Source: Candidatus Onthovicinus excrementipullorum (lineage in GTDB: Bacteria; Bacillota; Clostridia; Oscillospirales; Acutalibacteraceae). Taken from it: DNA of 64,000 bases. Positions 46,042 to 54,278 of the stretch are shown piece by piece. The stretch spans positions 41,121 through 105,120 of the forward strand of contig DVHG01000020.1 in assembly GCA_018712345.1 (NCBI GenBank). The letters run 5' to 3'. Both the position numbers and the translations under genes were made by a program. The notes under the pieces were generated by a model. That model was not told where the DNA came from and did not search any database. It was given only the letters and a program-made list of their open reading frames with translations. Within the stretch, counting starts at the first letter, position 1, and every line of letters starts with the position of its first letter.

Positions 46042-46129
46042 TGGCGGAGAGTCAGGGATTCGAACCCTGGAGACCTTTCGGTCTACAGCATTTCGAGTGC
46101 TGCACCTTCGACCACTCGGACAACTCTCC
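46042..46129 (-). tRNA. tRNA-Ser (CGA)
   Basis: Class II tRNA with a long variable arm. The acceptor stem GGAGAG pairs with CTCTCC, the anticodon loop CTCGAAA gives CGA, the T arm is GGTTCGAATCC, and the 3' end GCCA includes an encoded CCA. Confidence 0.95.
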
Positions 46130-46165
46130 ATTGGAAATATATCTGCTGACTCAGCAGCATTTCAT

Positions 46166-46194
46166 ATTTTAACAAAGCAAAAGGAAAAAGTCAA
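46166..46194 (-). promoter_or_regulatory. tRNA-Ser promoter
   Basis: On the minus strand TTGACT (46194-46189), 17 bases, TAAAAT (46171-46166), about 37 bases ahead of the tRNA. Confidence 0.75.
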
Positions 46195-46355
46195 TTCCCT
46201 GTGATATTTTATTAGCAGCAAAAAGCATAGCAAAGGATTATTGAGAATGCATCTCGCACCTCTGTGGCAAAAAAGGTGATTGTTCTCTAAAAAGTAGAGA
46301 AAGCCGCCTTCATTGTTTTTGTATCTTCTCCTTTTCCCAAAGAAAAGACCCGATA

Positions 46356-46384
46356 TTGTATTTTGCACACGATTGCGATATAAT
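46356..46384 (+). promoter_or_regulatory. Promoter of the HD dNTPase gene
   Basis: TTGTAT (46356-46361), 17 bases, TATAAT (46379-46384), giving a very short leader to the ATG at 46406. Confidence 0.75.
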
Positions 46385-46405
46385 GTTATACAAGGAGATG
46401 ATATT

Positions 46406-47638
46406 ATGCAGAAACTGACAGGCAGGGAGACAAAATGGTTACGCGAAGTGATTGAAGATACGGAGCAAATAATGTCTCCCTTTGCCTGCAGAAACAAGGA
46501 TGCCGTTCGGGAACATCCCAGCACAAAATACGCGAACGATGTGCTTCGAACTCAGTTTTCAATTGATATCGATAAAATTTTACATAGCGCTCTGTACAAC
46601 CGCGGGAATGATAAAACACAGGTGTTTTCCTTTTATCACAATGACGATATCACCAGGCGTTCCACACATGTACAGCTGGTCTCCCGTATTGCGCGGATTA
46701 TCGGGCGGGCACTTCGGTTAAACTTAGACCTCATTGAGGGCATTGCGATCGGGCACGATGTCGGCCATACGCCCTTTGGCCACAAGGGAGAGGAATTTTT
46801 AAATGAGCTTTACTATGAACATACAGGCCGGTTTTTTAATCACAATGTCCACAGCGTCAGGGTTCTGCAAAAAATTACCAACTGTAATTTGACCCTGCAA
46901 ACGTTGGATGGGATTTTATGCCACTGCGGAGAAAAGGCCTTTGCAAAATACGAGCCCGCGTCCGTGCACTCCTTTGACGAGTATAATGAAATTGTTGAAA
47001 AGTGTTATACCCAGAAGGGTTATGTCAAAACCCTGCGCCCGAGTACTTTGGAGGGGTGTGTGGTCCGGATCAGCGATATGATCGCCTACCTCGGTAAAGA
47101 TCGTCAGGATGCTTCCAAGGTCAAGTTGGGCGTCCATTACGAGAGCAATCCATTTGGAGACAAAAATACAGACATCATCACCGCCATTGTAACCGATCTG
47201 GTGGCAAACAGCATCGGGCAGCCATATCTCTCTATGAGTGATGATGTTTTCCAGGGCATCACCGAGATCCTCCGGGAAAACGGTGAAAAAATCTATCAAT
47301 GTCCGGCTGTAATCAAACCGTATTACGAGATCATTCGGCCCATGATGGAAATGATGTATAAACGTTTCTTGAGCGAATTACAATCTAATTGCTACGATTC
47401 GCTGATCTATCAGCACTATTTGAACGGTTCAGTGGTGGGCAATTTTTATCGTGAGCACAATGCAAAAAGGCGAATTGTCCGGCTGGATATCCATGATCCA
47501 AATGACATCGTGGTTGACTTCATTGCAAGCATGACAGACGATTATTTCATTGACGCATTTTTGCATCTCTTCCCTGATCATCCATTGTCCGAAAAGGTAG
47601 AATATGTCGGATATTTTGACAAAAAATATACAAAATAA
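46406..47638 (+). CDS. dGTPase-like HD-domain dNTP triphosphohydrolase
   Basis: 410 residues from the ATG at 46406 (AAGGAG upstream). The HD metal site is spread over RRSTHVQLV and IAIGHDVGHTPFGHKGE. The family splits dNTPs to nucleoside and triphosphate and controls dNTP pools; some members also act in phage defence by depleting dNTPs. Base composition is AT-richer than its neighbours, which suggests acquisition. Monocistronic, terminated by a strong hairpin. Confidence 0.88.
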   Translation: MQKLTGRETKWLREVIEDTEQIMSPFACRNKDAVREHPSTKYANDVLRTQFSIDIDKILHSALYNRGNDKTQVFSFYHNDDITRRSTHVQLVSRIARIIGRALRLNLDLIEGIAIGHDVGHTPFGHKGEEFLNELYYEHTGRFFNHNVHSVRVLQKITNCNLTLQTLDGILCHCGEKAFAKYEPASVHSFDEYNEIVEKCYTQKGYVKTLRPSTLEGCVVRISDMIAYLGKDRQDASKVKLGVHYESNPFGDKNTDIITAIVTDLVANSIGQPYLSMSDDVFQGITEILRENGEKIYQCPAVIKPYYEIIRPMMEMMYKRFLSELQSNCYDSLIYQHYLNGSVVGNFYREHNAKRRIVRLDIHDPNDIVVDFIASMTDDYFIDAFLHLFPDHPLSEKVEYVGYFDKKYTK

Positions 47639-47651
47639 CTGCCAAATCAAA

Positions 47652-47684
47652 GGCGGCCGCTCGTTGGAGAGCGGCCGCCCGTTC
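47652..47684. terminator. Bidirectional terminator
   Basis: GGCGGCCGCTC / GAGCGGCCGCC with a short loop, between convergent genes. Confidence 0.85.
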
Positions 47685-47686
47685 CT

Positions 47687-48097
47687 TTATTCTGCGGATC
47701 GCCGAAAATCGCCGGCGCTCTGCAAAATCTCCTCGCGGCGTTTTTTGGGCAGCTTTTCAAATACCAGGTGATAGGACTGAGTGCACATCTGCCGGATCAG
47801 CGCCTCCGGCAGTTCCCCGCTCAGATCGACGGAATTCCAGCAGCGCTTGTCGGTATAAAAGCCGGGGAGGATCTCCGGGTACTGCTCCCGCAGAAATTCC
47901 GCCTCCATGGGGTCGCACTTGAGGGTGAGCAGATCCCTGCCTGCGTACATGGCATCATACTGTTGGCCCGGATGCAGCAGGGCGGCAAACAGTCGCCCGC
48001 CCACCTGATAGCGCATCCACTGCCATTCCTCCTTATAGTCGCGCGTAGCCCCGGGCAGGGAGAGCAGATAGGCGTCCAGCCAGCCGAAGCGGTCCAT
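47687..48097 (-). CDS. MmcQ/YjbR-family protein
   Basis: 136 residues. CyaY-like fold of the MmcQ/YjbR (DUF419) group: WQWMRYQVGGRLFAALL, LLTLKCDPMEAEFLREQY, FYTDKRCWNSVDL and QSYHLVFEKLPKKRR. The family is annotated as DNA-binding on limited grounds. It starts three bases after the kinase-like gene ends, so the two are one unit. Confidence 0.88.
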   Translation of the reverse strand: MDRFGWLDAYLLSLPGATRDYKEEWQWMRYQVGGRLFAALLHPGQQYDAMYAGRDLLTLKCDPMEAEFLREQYPEILPGFYTDKRCWNSVDLSGELPEALIRQMCTQSYHLVFEKLPKKRREEILQSAGDFRRSAE

Positions 48098-48100
48098 GGA

Positions 48101-48730
48101 TCAGGCCTCCCAGTCAATCTCGTCCGGGTGGTCCTCATGCGCCTGAACGATCATATCCACGCACCGACCGATCCCGAGTGCACTGCTGTTGAGGCACAGG
48201 TGATAGTTCTGGGATACCCCCCAATCCTGGCCTGTATAGCGTTTATAGTGGAGCTTGCGTTTTTTATCCTTCTCCTCCAGCCGCTTGCGCGGGCTGTCGG
48301 GGCGCTCACCGTATTTCTGGACGATGCGCTCCGCCCGGGCCTCCATATCCGCATGGACATAGACGTTCAGGCAGTTCTCATGGTCCCTGAGGATAAAGTC
48401 CGCACACCGGCCCACAATTACGCAGTTCCCCTTTTCGGCAATTTCCCGGATGACCTTATACTGGGTGGCCCACAGGTAGTCATCATTGGACAGGCCGCCC
48501 GTCATGGCATCCACGCCGCGCGCGGTGAAAGCATAGGCAAACCAGCTCTTCACCGGCGCATATTCCCCCTCCTGCTCGATGTATTTCTCATCAAATCCAG
48601 TCTCCTCTGCCACTTTTTTGACAAGCTCTCCGTCATAGAAGTCATACCCCAGTCTCTCTGCGACGAGCCGACCGATCGTCCTGCCGCCGCTGCCGAATTC
48701 ACGGCTGATCGTGATGATGTTTTTCTCCAT
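48101..48730 (-). CDS. Cytidylate kinase-like family protein
   Basis: 209 residues: P-loop REFGSGGRTIG (residues 10-20), GRCADFIL, and the lid region KRLEEKDKKRKLHYK, as in the Cytidylate_kin2 group found widely in Clostridia. This group is distinct from housekeeping Cmk and its substrate is uncertain. GGAGGCGAAC precedes the ATG. The 290 bases upstream, to the amylase gene, hold no gene that I can see. Confidence 0.85.
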   Translation of the reverse strand: MEKNIITISREFGSGGRTIGRLVAERLGYDFYDGELVKKVAEETGFDEKYIEQEGEYAPVKSWFAYAFTARGVDAMTGGLSNDDYLWATQYKVIREIAEKGNCVIVGRCADFILRDHENCLNVYVHADMEARAERIVQKYGERPDSPRKRLEEKDKKRKLHYKRYTGQDWGVSQNYHLCLNSSALGIGRCVDMIVQAHEDHPDEIDWEA

Positions 48731-49017
48731 AATCGTTCGCCTCCTGAACAGTGGTTGGTCTCCGCCCCTATCATATCATAAATACATACAAAATGTAAGT
48801 GAAAATATGTAATTTAATTAGCAAAATTATGGATTTTTTGAAAAAGTTTTGTTCTTAAAACCTCATGGAACCACGTTCGGTCGCAAATTTGGGACGCCGT
48901 CGGGCGTGCTGCCCTTTGTCCGCCGGGGAGATTATCAATTTGGGACTGCACCATATGGCTAAATTGTGATATCATATCAGTACGACCATTGTTCAAATCG
49001 GAGAAGGAGGAGCAATC

Positions 49018-50619
49018 ATGAAACAGAAGTGGCTTGATTCGGCCGTGTTTTACGAGGTGTATCCCACCAGTTTTTACGATTCCAACGGGGACGGTGTGGG
49101 GGATATTCCCGGTATTATAGAAAAGCTGGACTACATTGCGGAGCTGGGGTGCAACGCGATCTGGCTCAATCCGTGCTACTGCTCTCCGTTTCAGGACGGG
49201 GGATATGATGTTTCGGACTATTACCGGGTTGATCCTCGCTTTGGGACGAACGAGGATATCAAGCGGCTGTTTGACACCGCGCGCGGCAAGGGGATCCGCA
49301 TCATGATGGACCTCGTCATGGGGCACACCTCCTACCTGCACCCGTGGTTTCAGCAATCCTGCAAAGAGGAGCGCAACGAATTTACGGACGCCTACATCTG
49401 GTCGGACAACATGGATGTGGAGCACTGCGAGGGGCGGTTTATGTGCGGCCTGTCCGAGCGCCCGCACATGTTCAAGGTCAACTATTACGCTACGCAGCCC
49501 GCCCTCAACTACGGCTACTACCGCCCGAATAAATCCTGGCAGATGGCAATGGATTCCCCGGCGGCTCTGGCGAGCCGGCAGCGCCTGATCGATGTGTGCG
49601 AGTTCTGGCTGAAGATGGGTGCGGTGGGTTTTCGGGTGGATATGGCGCACGCCATGGTCAAGAATGACCCGCATCACCGGGGAACCATCCGCTTCTGGCG
49701 GGAGGTATTCCAGGCAGTAAAAACGCATTACCCGGATTCCGTATTTCTCGCGGAGTGGAATAATCCGCGGCAGACCGTTGCACAGGCCGGGTTTGATCTG
49801 GACTTTTACGTCCCGTTCGGCCTCTTCAAAAAATGGGCGCAGGATCGCGATGATGAGCACATCTATGCGGACACTTATATCAGTGAGAAGAGCAGCCTGT
49901 TCCGGATTTTTTTAATCGCGTTTAAGCAGGCGGTCAGGTCGGTGAACCGCACGCAGGGGTATCAAATCCTTCAGCTGGACAATCACGACATCATCCGTCT
50001 TTCCCGCGGGCGCAGCGACGATATGATCCGTGTGCTGTGGGCGACGTATTTCACGCTCCCCGGCGTTCCGCTGATCTACTATGGCGATGAGATCGGCATG
50101 CGCTACCAGCCGCTCAAGGGTAAGGATGGCGGCTATCAGCGCACCGGCTCCCGCACGCCGATGCAGTGGGATAACACAAAGAACAACGGCTTCAGCACGA
50201 CGGACGGGGAACTGTACCTCCCCGTGGAAGGGGTCGATTCTCCTTATACGGTGGCGGAACAGGCGGCGGATGAGCGCTCGATCTACCACACGGTCAAGAA
50301 ATTGGTCCGCCTGAAGAGGACGCTTGGCTGCCTCCGGGCGACGGCGGATTTCAAGGTGCTGCACACGGGCAGGCATTGTGACGGCAATCCCTTTATCTAC
50401 CGGCGGTCCTGCGGTACGGATGAGCTGATAGCCGTCATCCTGCCGCGCAAGCAGAAGATGCAGATTTCAATGAAAAAATATCTGAAAGGCGCGCAGTATG
50501 ACTGCCTGCTGCAAAACGCGTCCTTTGACGGGCAGACGCTCAGATGCTCGGGGACGAGTTATGCCGTCTTCTGGCGGAATCAAACGGGGACGGACGCTGC
50601 TGCACGGGGCGATCAGTGA
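49018..50619 (+). CDS. GH13 alpha-glucosidase / alpha-amylase-family enzyme
   Basis: 533 residues. (beta/alpha)8 barrel with all four GH13 regions: MDLVMGHTS, GFRVDMAHAM (nucleophile D208), LAEWNNP (acid/base E246) and QLDNHD (D324). QKWLDSAVFYEVYPTSFYDS at the start is typical of oligo-1,6-glucosidase and trehalose-6-P hydrolase relatives. No signal peptide, so it acts on imported oligosaccharides. GGAGAAGGAGGAG precedes the ATG. Confidence 0.92.
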   Translation: MKQKWLDSAVFYEVYPTSFYDSNGDGVGDIPGIIEKLDYIAELGCNAIWLNPCYCSPFQDGGYDVSDYYRVDPRFGTNEDIKRLFDTARGKGIRIMMDLVMGHTSYLHPWFQQSCKEERNEFTDAYIWSDNMDVEHCEGRFMCGLSERPHMFKVNYYATQPALNYGYYRPNKSWQMAMDSPAALASRQRLIDVCEFWLKMGAVGFRVDMAHAMVKNDPHHRGTIRFWREVFQAVKTHYPDSVFLAEWNNPRQTVAQAGFDLDFYVPFGLFKKWAQDRDDEHIYADTYISEKSSLFRIFLIAFKQAVRSVNRTQGYQILQLDNHDIIRLSRGRSDDMIRVLWATYFTLPGVPLIYYGDEIGMRYQPLKGKDGGYQRTGSRTPMQWDNTKNNGFSTTDGELYLPVEGVDSPYTVAEQAADERSIYHTVKKLVRLKRTLGCLRATADFKVLHTGRHCDGNPFIYRRSCGTDELIAVILPRKQKMQISMKKYLKGAQYDCLLQNASFDGQTLRCSGTSYAVFWRNQTGTDAAARGDQ

Positions 50620-50712
50620 AAAGTCTGATTCCTTTACATATAAACGGGTTTGGAATTTGACAATACCTGCCAATGAAATAGCTGAAAAGTGATAGAAACG
50701 GAGATGCAGACA

Positions 50713-51081
50713 ATGCTTTTGATTGAATATCCGCCGTGCTCCACCTGCCGCAGGGCCAAAAAGTGGCTGGATGAAAACGATATTGTGTACGAGACGCGCC
50801 ACATCCGCGAGCAGCCGCCCACCGCCCAAGAACTGCGAGAGTGGCAGGCGAGGAGCGGCCTGCCGCTGAAACGCTTTTTTAACACGAGCGGGCAGCTGTA
50901 TAAATCCATGCAGCTGAAAGACCGGCTGCCCCGGATGAACGAGGAGGAGCAGCTTGCCCTGCTGGCCTCCGACGGGATGCTGGTCCGCCGGCCGATTCTG
51001 GTGGATGGGGACCGCGTCCTCGTGGGGTTCCGTGAGGCGGAGTGGGGACCGCTCAAAAATGAACGGGGGAATGAAAAATGA
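50713..51081 (+). CDS. ArsC/Spx-family thioredoxin-fold protein
   Basis: 122 residues from the ATG at 50713 (CGGAG nine bases upstream; GTG 50689 and ATG 50704 are alternatives). The N-terminal CSTC redox motif (PPCSTCRRAKKWL) and RPILVDGDRVLVGF are those of the YffB/arsenate-reductase-like group. No arsenic genes are nearby, so a Spx/YffB-like role is as likely as arsenate reduction. Overlaps the NUDIX gene by four bases. Confidence 0.88.
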   Translation: MLLIEYPPCSTCRRAKKWLDENDIVYETRHIREQPPTAQELREWQARSGLPLKRFFNTSGQLYKSMQLKDRLPRMNEEEQLALLASDGMLVRRPILVDGDRVLVGFREAEWGPLKNERGNEK

Positions 51082-51473
51082 CCGAGGTGGTGGCGGCGCT
51101 GATCCGCGAGGGCGACCGTTTCCTGATCTGCCGGCGTCCGGAGCAGAAGTCCTGCGCCCTGCTGTGGGAATTCCCGGGCGGCAAGGTGGAGCCGGGCGAG
51201 ACACCGGCGCAGGCATTGATCCGTGAGTGCCGGGAGGAACTCGGCATCACGGTGAGTGTGGGAGCCCCCTTTTTTCAGGTGACACACACATATCCCGATA
51301 TTACCGTTCATCTTACGCTGTATCAGGCGGGCATTGCACAGGGAAAGCCCTGCCTGCTGGAGCACAGTGGTATGGTCTGGATCACGCCGGCGGAGATTGG
51401 GGAGTATACATTCTGCCCGGCGGATGCGCCGATCCTAGAGAAAATCTGCGCGGAATGGGAATCTACTGCATAA
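51078..51473 (+). CDS. NUDIX hydrolase (MutT/8-oxo-dGTP diphosphatase-like)
   Basis: 131 residues with the NUDIX box GGKVEPGETPAQALIREC followed by REELGI (complete G-x5-E-x7-REUxEExGU). VVAALIREGDRFLICRRP at the start resembles MutT (CTP/8-oxo-dGTP) enzymes. Translationally coupled to the ArsC-like gene by ATGA. Confidence 0.9.
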   Translation: MTEVVAALIREGDRFLICRRPEQKSCALLWEFPGGKVEPGETPAQALIRECREELGITVSVGAPFFQVTHTYPDITVHLTLYQAGIAQGKPCLLEHSGMVWITPAEIGEYTFCPADAPILEKICAEWESTA

Positions 51474-51475
51474 AG

Positions 51476-51522
51476 ACGGCGGGAGCGCATGTCGAATACG
51501 CCCCCGCCGCTGGTTTTTTATT
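51476..51522 (+). terminator. Terminator after the NUDIX gene
   Basis: CGGCGGGAGCG / CGCCCCCGCCG hairpin followed by TGGTTTTTTATTT. Confidence 0.8.
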
Positions 51523-52277
51523 TATTCAGCCAGGTTAACCATTTTTAAAATATAATCTTCCACTTCCATAAGCGTATCTGCGCCGGCGATGGTCGGGAAG
51601 GCAGTGCGGTCAAAGAGCAGCCCATCTCCCGTCTCCAGAAAGGCCCAGCGCTCCCCGTCCGCCAGACCATAGGCGCACAGATCTTTTTCCCGCAGGCGGG
51701 CGCCATTCTGTTCCCAGTAGTCGTCCTCCCCGTACTGGATCGGCATAAAGATACCGGTCATACCCGGCCGGATTGCGGATGCGACCGCAGTATCCGTCAC
51801 GGTTTCCCCGGTGCCGATCGTGCAGGGCAGCAGCACGCGGACATCCTCTCCCGCGCGGCAGTTCCCACGGTAGACCTCCTCCGTGTGGATGTGCGCGATT
51901 GCCCGGTAAACCGTCTCGCCCGCAAAGTCCAGGCGGATGTTTTCTACCTGTGTGACCGTTCCACGGAAGATGGCTGTATCAAACCGGGTGAACATTTCCG
52001 CCTCTGTGAGGAGGAGCAGATCACCAGTGGAGGACACTTCCGGGGCATTGCGGACGTACCGCGCGCGAACCCCTTCGGATTCCGGTGAGAGCTCAATGCT
52101 GTTCCGGGCATACAGCACAGACGATGTGCCAATTCCTATAGCCAATGCGAGGCAGGCCGCGATGGGCAGCGCGATCTGCCACCGCTTTTTTTGCTTGCGG
52201 GCGGGGGATGCCTCTGCCTCCCGGATCAGGTCCGCGTCCAGATTCCCCAGCCCGCGGAACAGTTCAAGTCTGTTCAT
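51522..52277 (-). CDS. Single-pass membrane protein, putative anti-sigma factor
   Basis: 251 residues from the ATG at 52277, overlapping the sigma stop as ATGA; the longer frame to 52490 overlaps the sigma gene and is rejected. A cytoplasmic head of about 32 residues, one helix (WQIALPIAACLALAIGIG), then an external domain of about 195 residues with repeated beta-rich segments. Coupling to an ECF sigma gene suggests an anti-sigma or signal-sensing role; no catalytic motif is visible. Confidence 0.75.
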   Translation of the reverse strand: MNRLELFRGLGNLDADLIREAEASPARKQKKRWQIALPIAACLALAIGIGTSSVLYARNSIELSPESEGVRARYVRNAPEVSSTGDLLLLTEAEMFTRFDTAIFRGTVTQVENIRLDFAGETVYRAIAHIHTEEVYRGNCRAGEDVRVLLPCTIGTGETVTDTAVASAIRPGMTGIFMPIQYGEDDYWEQNGARLREKDLCAYGLADGERWAFLETGDGLLFDRTAFPTIAGADTLMEVEDYILKMVNLAE

Positions 52278-52831
52278 AGTTGAAATCCCTCCTTTTGAAG
52301 ATGGTGCCTGAGCTTGTTTCGGGTTCGGAACAGGCTGGATTTTACGCGGCCTTCTCCGGTGTTCATCTGTTTTGCAATTTCCGCAATGGTGTCCGCGTGC
52401 CAGTAGCGCCGCACAAAGATGATCCGGTCCTCCCGGCGGACAGTGCGCAGGAAGGCGCTGATGGTGCGTACCAGTTCCCCAGCCTCGCACGCTTCTTCCG
52501 CCGAGCCGGGGGCGGGGAGAAGTTCTTCCAGCTCGGACAGCACCGTGCAGAATGCGGGATTCCGCCTGCGGGCGGTGTTATAGTCGTGCCGGTCCAGGGC
52601 GATATTCCGGGCGATTCGGCCCAGGAAGAGCTTCAGGTCCGCCGGGCGTTCGGGTGGAATGGTATTCCACGCCGCTAGATACACCTCGTTTTCGCACTCC
52701 TCCGCGTCCTCATAGCTTCCGAGAATGTTGTGCGCAATTTTCCGCAGGTAGGGGCCGTATTTTTCTCCGGTAGCATCCAGGGCCGATTCCGAGCGCTGCC
52801 AATAGCGCTCCATAATTTCAGAATCCTCCAT
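52274..52831 (-). CDS. ECF-type RNA polymerase sigma factor
   Basis: 185 residues. Region 2 (YEDAEECENEVYLAAWNTIP, LKLFLGRIARNIALDR) and region 4 (FVRRYWHADTIAEIAKQMNT, RVKSSLFRTRNKLRHHL). GGAAAGGAGCAG precedes the ATG. It forms a two-gene unit with the membrane protein. This sigma is of the small-Clostridia type with a Tyr-Asn-Thr-Ala-rich linker, different from the sigma at 42287. Confidence 0.9.
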   Translation of the reverse strand: MEDSEIMERYWQRSESALDATGEKYGPYLRKIAHNILGSYEDAEECENEVYLAAWNTIPPERPADLKLFLGRIARNIALDRHDYNTARRRNPAFCTVLSELEELLPAPGSAEEACEAGELVRTISAFLRTVRREDRIIFVRRYWHADTIAEIAKQMNTGEGRVKSSLFRTRNKLRHHLQKEGFQL

Positions 52832-52974
52832 TTCACTGCTCCTTTCCCTTGGTGAAGGCCTTCATCTATATAGTAGGATTTCGATATCTATCCGTTGCAA
52901 TATTCTATTTTTTTGTCGTAACCCGAGAGAAAATCTATATTTGGCGTCAGGGCAAAAAAAGTTGAAAAAAGTAC

Positions 52975-53003
52975 TTGCATTTTATTTTTATCTGTGATAA
53001 AAT
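52975..53003 (+). promoter_or_regulatory. 5S rRNA promoter
   Basis: TTGCAT (52975-52980), 17 bases, TAAAAT (52998-53003), about 38 bases ahead of the 5S gene. The AT-rich stretch upstream could act as an UP element. Confidence 0.7.
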
Positions 53004-53040
53004 ACTCTCATTCACCGAAAACGCATTAAACGTTTTCACA

Positions 53041-53156
<116 letters not shown>

Positions 53157-53160
53157 ACCT

Positions 53161-53196
53161 AAAGCAGTCATCCAATAGGGTGGCTGTTTTATTTTT
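53161..53196 (+). terminator. 5S rRNA terminator
   Basis: AAAGCAGTCATCC / GGGTGGCTGTTTT hairpin followed by a T-rich tract. Confidence 0.8.
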
Positions 53197-53308
53197 TGCT
53201 GTGCGATAATGAAGAGCGCACTTTTTACATTCTGTATGGATTTTTGCAGGGCTATTTTGCCCCCTTTGTGAGAATAATAAAATCAGTCCGTACGGAGTGT
53301 TAAAAAGT

Positions 53309-53337
53309 TGACAACCGTGGACGGGTAGTCTAAAATA
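53309..53337 (+). promoter_or_regulatory. rnpB promoter
   Basis: Consensus TTGACA (53309-53314), 17 bases, TAAAAT (53332-53337); transcript start expected near 53344. Confidence 0.85.
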
Positions 53338-53342
53338 AAAGG

Positions 53343-53676
53343 GAGCAGGTTGGGCAGCCGCGGGCGCTTTTGCGCACGAGGAAAGTCCGAGCTTCACAGG
53401 GCGGGATAACGGCTAACGGCCGCCGAGGGAGACCTTAGGGAAAGTGCAACAGAGATATACCGCCGGATTCGTCCGGTAAGGGTGGAAAGGCGAGGTAAGA
53501 GCTCACCGGCGCGCAGGAGACTGCGCGGCCCTGCAAACCCTATCCGAAGCAACACCGACTGGGGACGTCGCTGGCCCGGTGCATTCCCCGACGGGTGGCT
53601 TGAGCCGTGCGGCAACGTACGGCCTAGACAGATGGCTGCCTTCAATGACAGAACTCGGCTTACAGACCTGTCTCAT
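53343..53676 (+). ncRNA. rnpB: RNase P RNA (bacterial type A-like)
   Basis: The universal core blocks are in order: GAGGAAAGTCCGAGCTTC (P4 5' side), AGGGAAAGTGCAACAGAGA, GGTAAGAGCTCACCGG, and AGACAGATGGCTGCC...ACAGAACTCGGCTTACAGACC (P4 3' side). GCAGGT at the 5' end pairs with ACCTGT at the 3' end as P1. It is the catalytic RNA that matures tRNA 5' ends. The 3' end is followed by CATTTTTATTT. Confidence 0.95.
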
Positions 53677-53740
53677 TTTTATTTGCGGACTTGCCGGCAC
53701 GGCAGTCCGGCGGCAATTTTTCCGCGCGGCGGATTTTTGG

Positions 53741-53769
53741 TTGAAAATGCGCGGATGATATTATATAAT
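53741..53769 (+). promoter_or_regulatory. Promoter of the decarboxylase subunit genes
   Basis: TTGAAA (53741-53746), 17 bases, TATAAT (53764-53769), about 70 bases ahead of the gamma-subunit gene. Confidence 0.75.
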
Positions 53770-53841
53770 AACTCTTAGTGTCAAAGATTGGAAGCCGAGC
53801 GGCGGGCCACGCCTCCGTGCGGTTTGCTGAAGGGGGCAATT

Positions 53842-54243
53842 ATGTTGAGTCAATTCAATTTTCTTGAGGCTGCGGCGGAGTTCACCTGGACGCAGGCGTT
53901 TACCGTTATGCTGTCCGGCGTTGTGATCGTTTTTGCCGCGTTGATCCTTTTTGTCGTCATTTTCTGGCTGTTCGGGAAGATATTCGGCAGGAAGAAAAAG
54001 GCAGATAAAAAGCAGAAGGCGATCGTGACTGAGGTACAGGCCCAGCCGAAAAGGGCGCCCGTCCCGGTGCAGGCTGCACAGGCTCCCGCTGGGGAAGAGG
54101 AGATCGTCGCCGCGATTACGGCTGCGATCATGGCCTTTACCGGTTCCGGAAACTTTACCATCCGAAGGATCACACGCGCACAGCAGAGCGGCAGGCCCGT
54201 GTGGGCACATGCAGGCATTGTTGAAAATACACGCCCGTTCTGA
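53842..54243 (+). CDS. Na+-translocating decarboxylase gamma subunit (OadG-like)
   Basis: 133 residues from the ATG at 53842 (AAGGGGGCAATT upstream). One N-terminal membrane helix (about 22-46), a Lys-rich then Ala/Pro-rich linker, and a soluble C-terminal segment ending FTIRRITRAQQSGRPVWA. Gamma subunits anchor and assemble membrane decarboxylases that couple decarboxylation of oxaloacetate, methylmalonyl-CoA or glutaconyl-CoA to Na+ export. The beta subunit follows after 35 bases; alpha and biotin-carrier genes are not in the window. Confidence 0.85.
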   Translation: MLSQFNFLEAAAEFTWTQAFTVMLSGVVIVFAALILFVVIFWLFGKIFGRKKKADKKQKAIVTEVQAQPKRAPVPVQAAQAPAGEEEIVAAITAAIMAFTGSGNFTIRRITRAQQSGRPVWAHAGIVENTRPF

Positions 54244-54278
54244 TCGGTGGATAACTTTTCAAAGGAGAGTGACAGGCG

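Noticed and set aside
46406..48730. A phage-defence island built from the HD dNTPase, MmcQ-like protein and kinase-like protein
   Set aside because: The genes are on different strands and separated by a terminator. The last two belong to families common outside defence loci.
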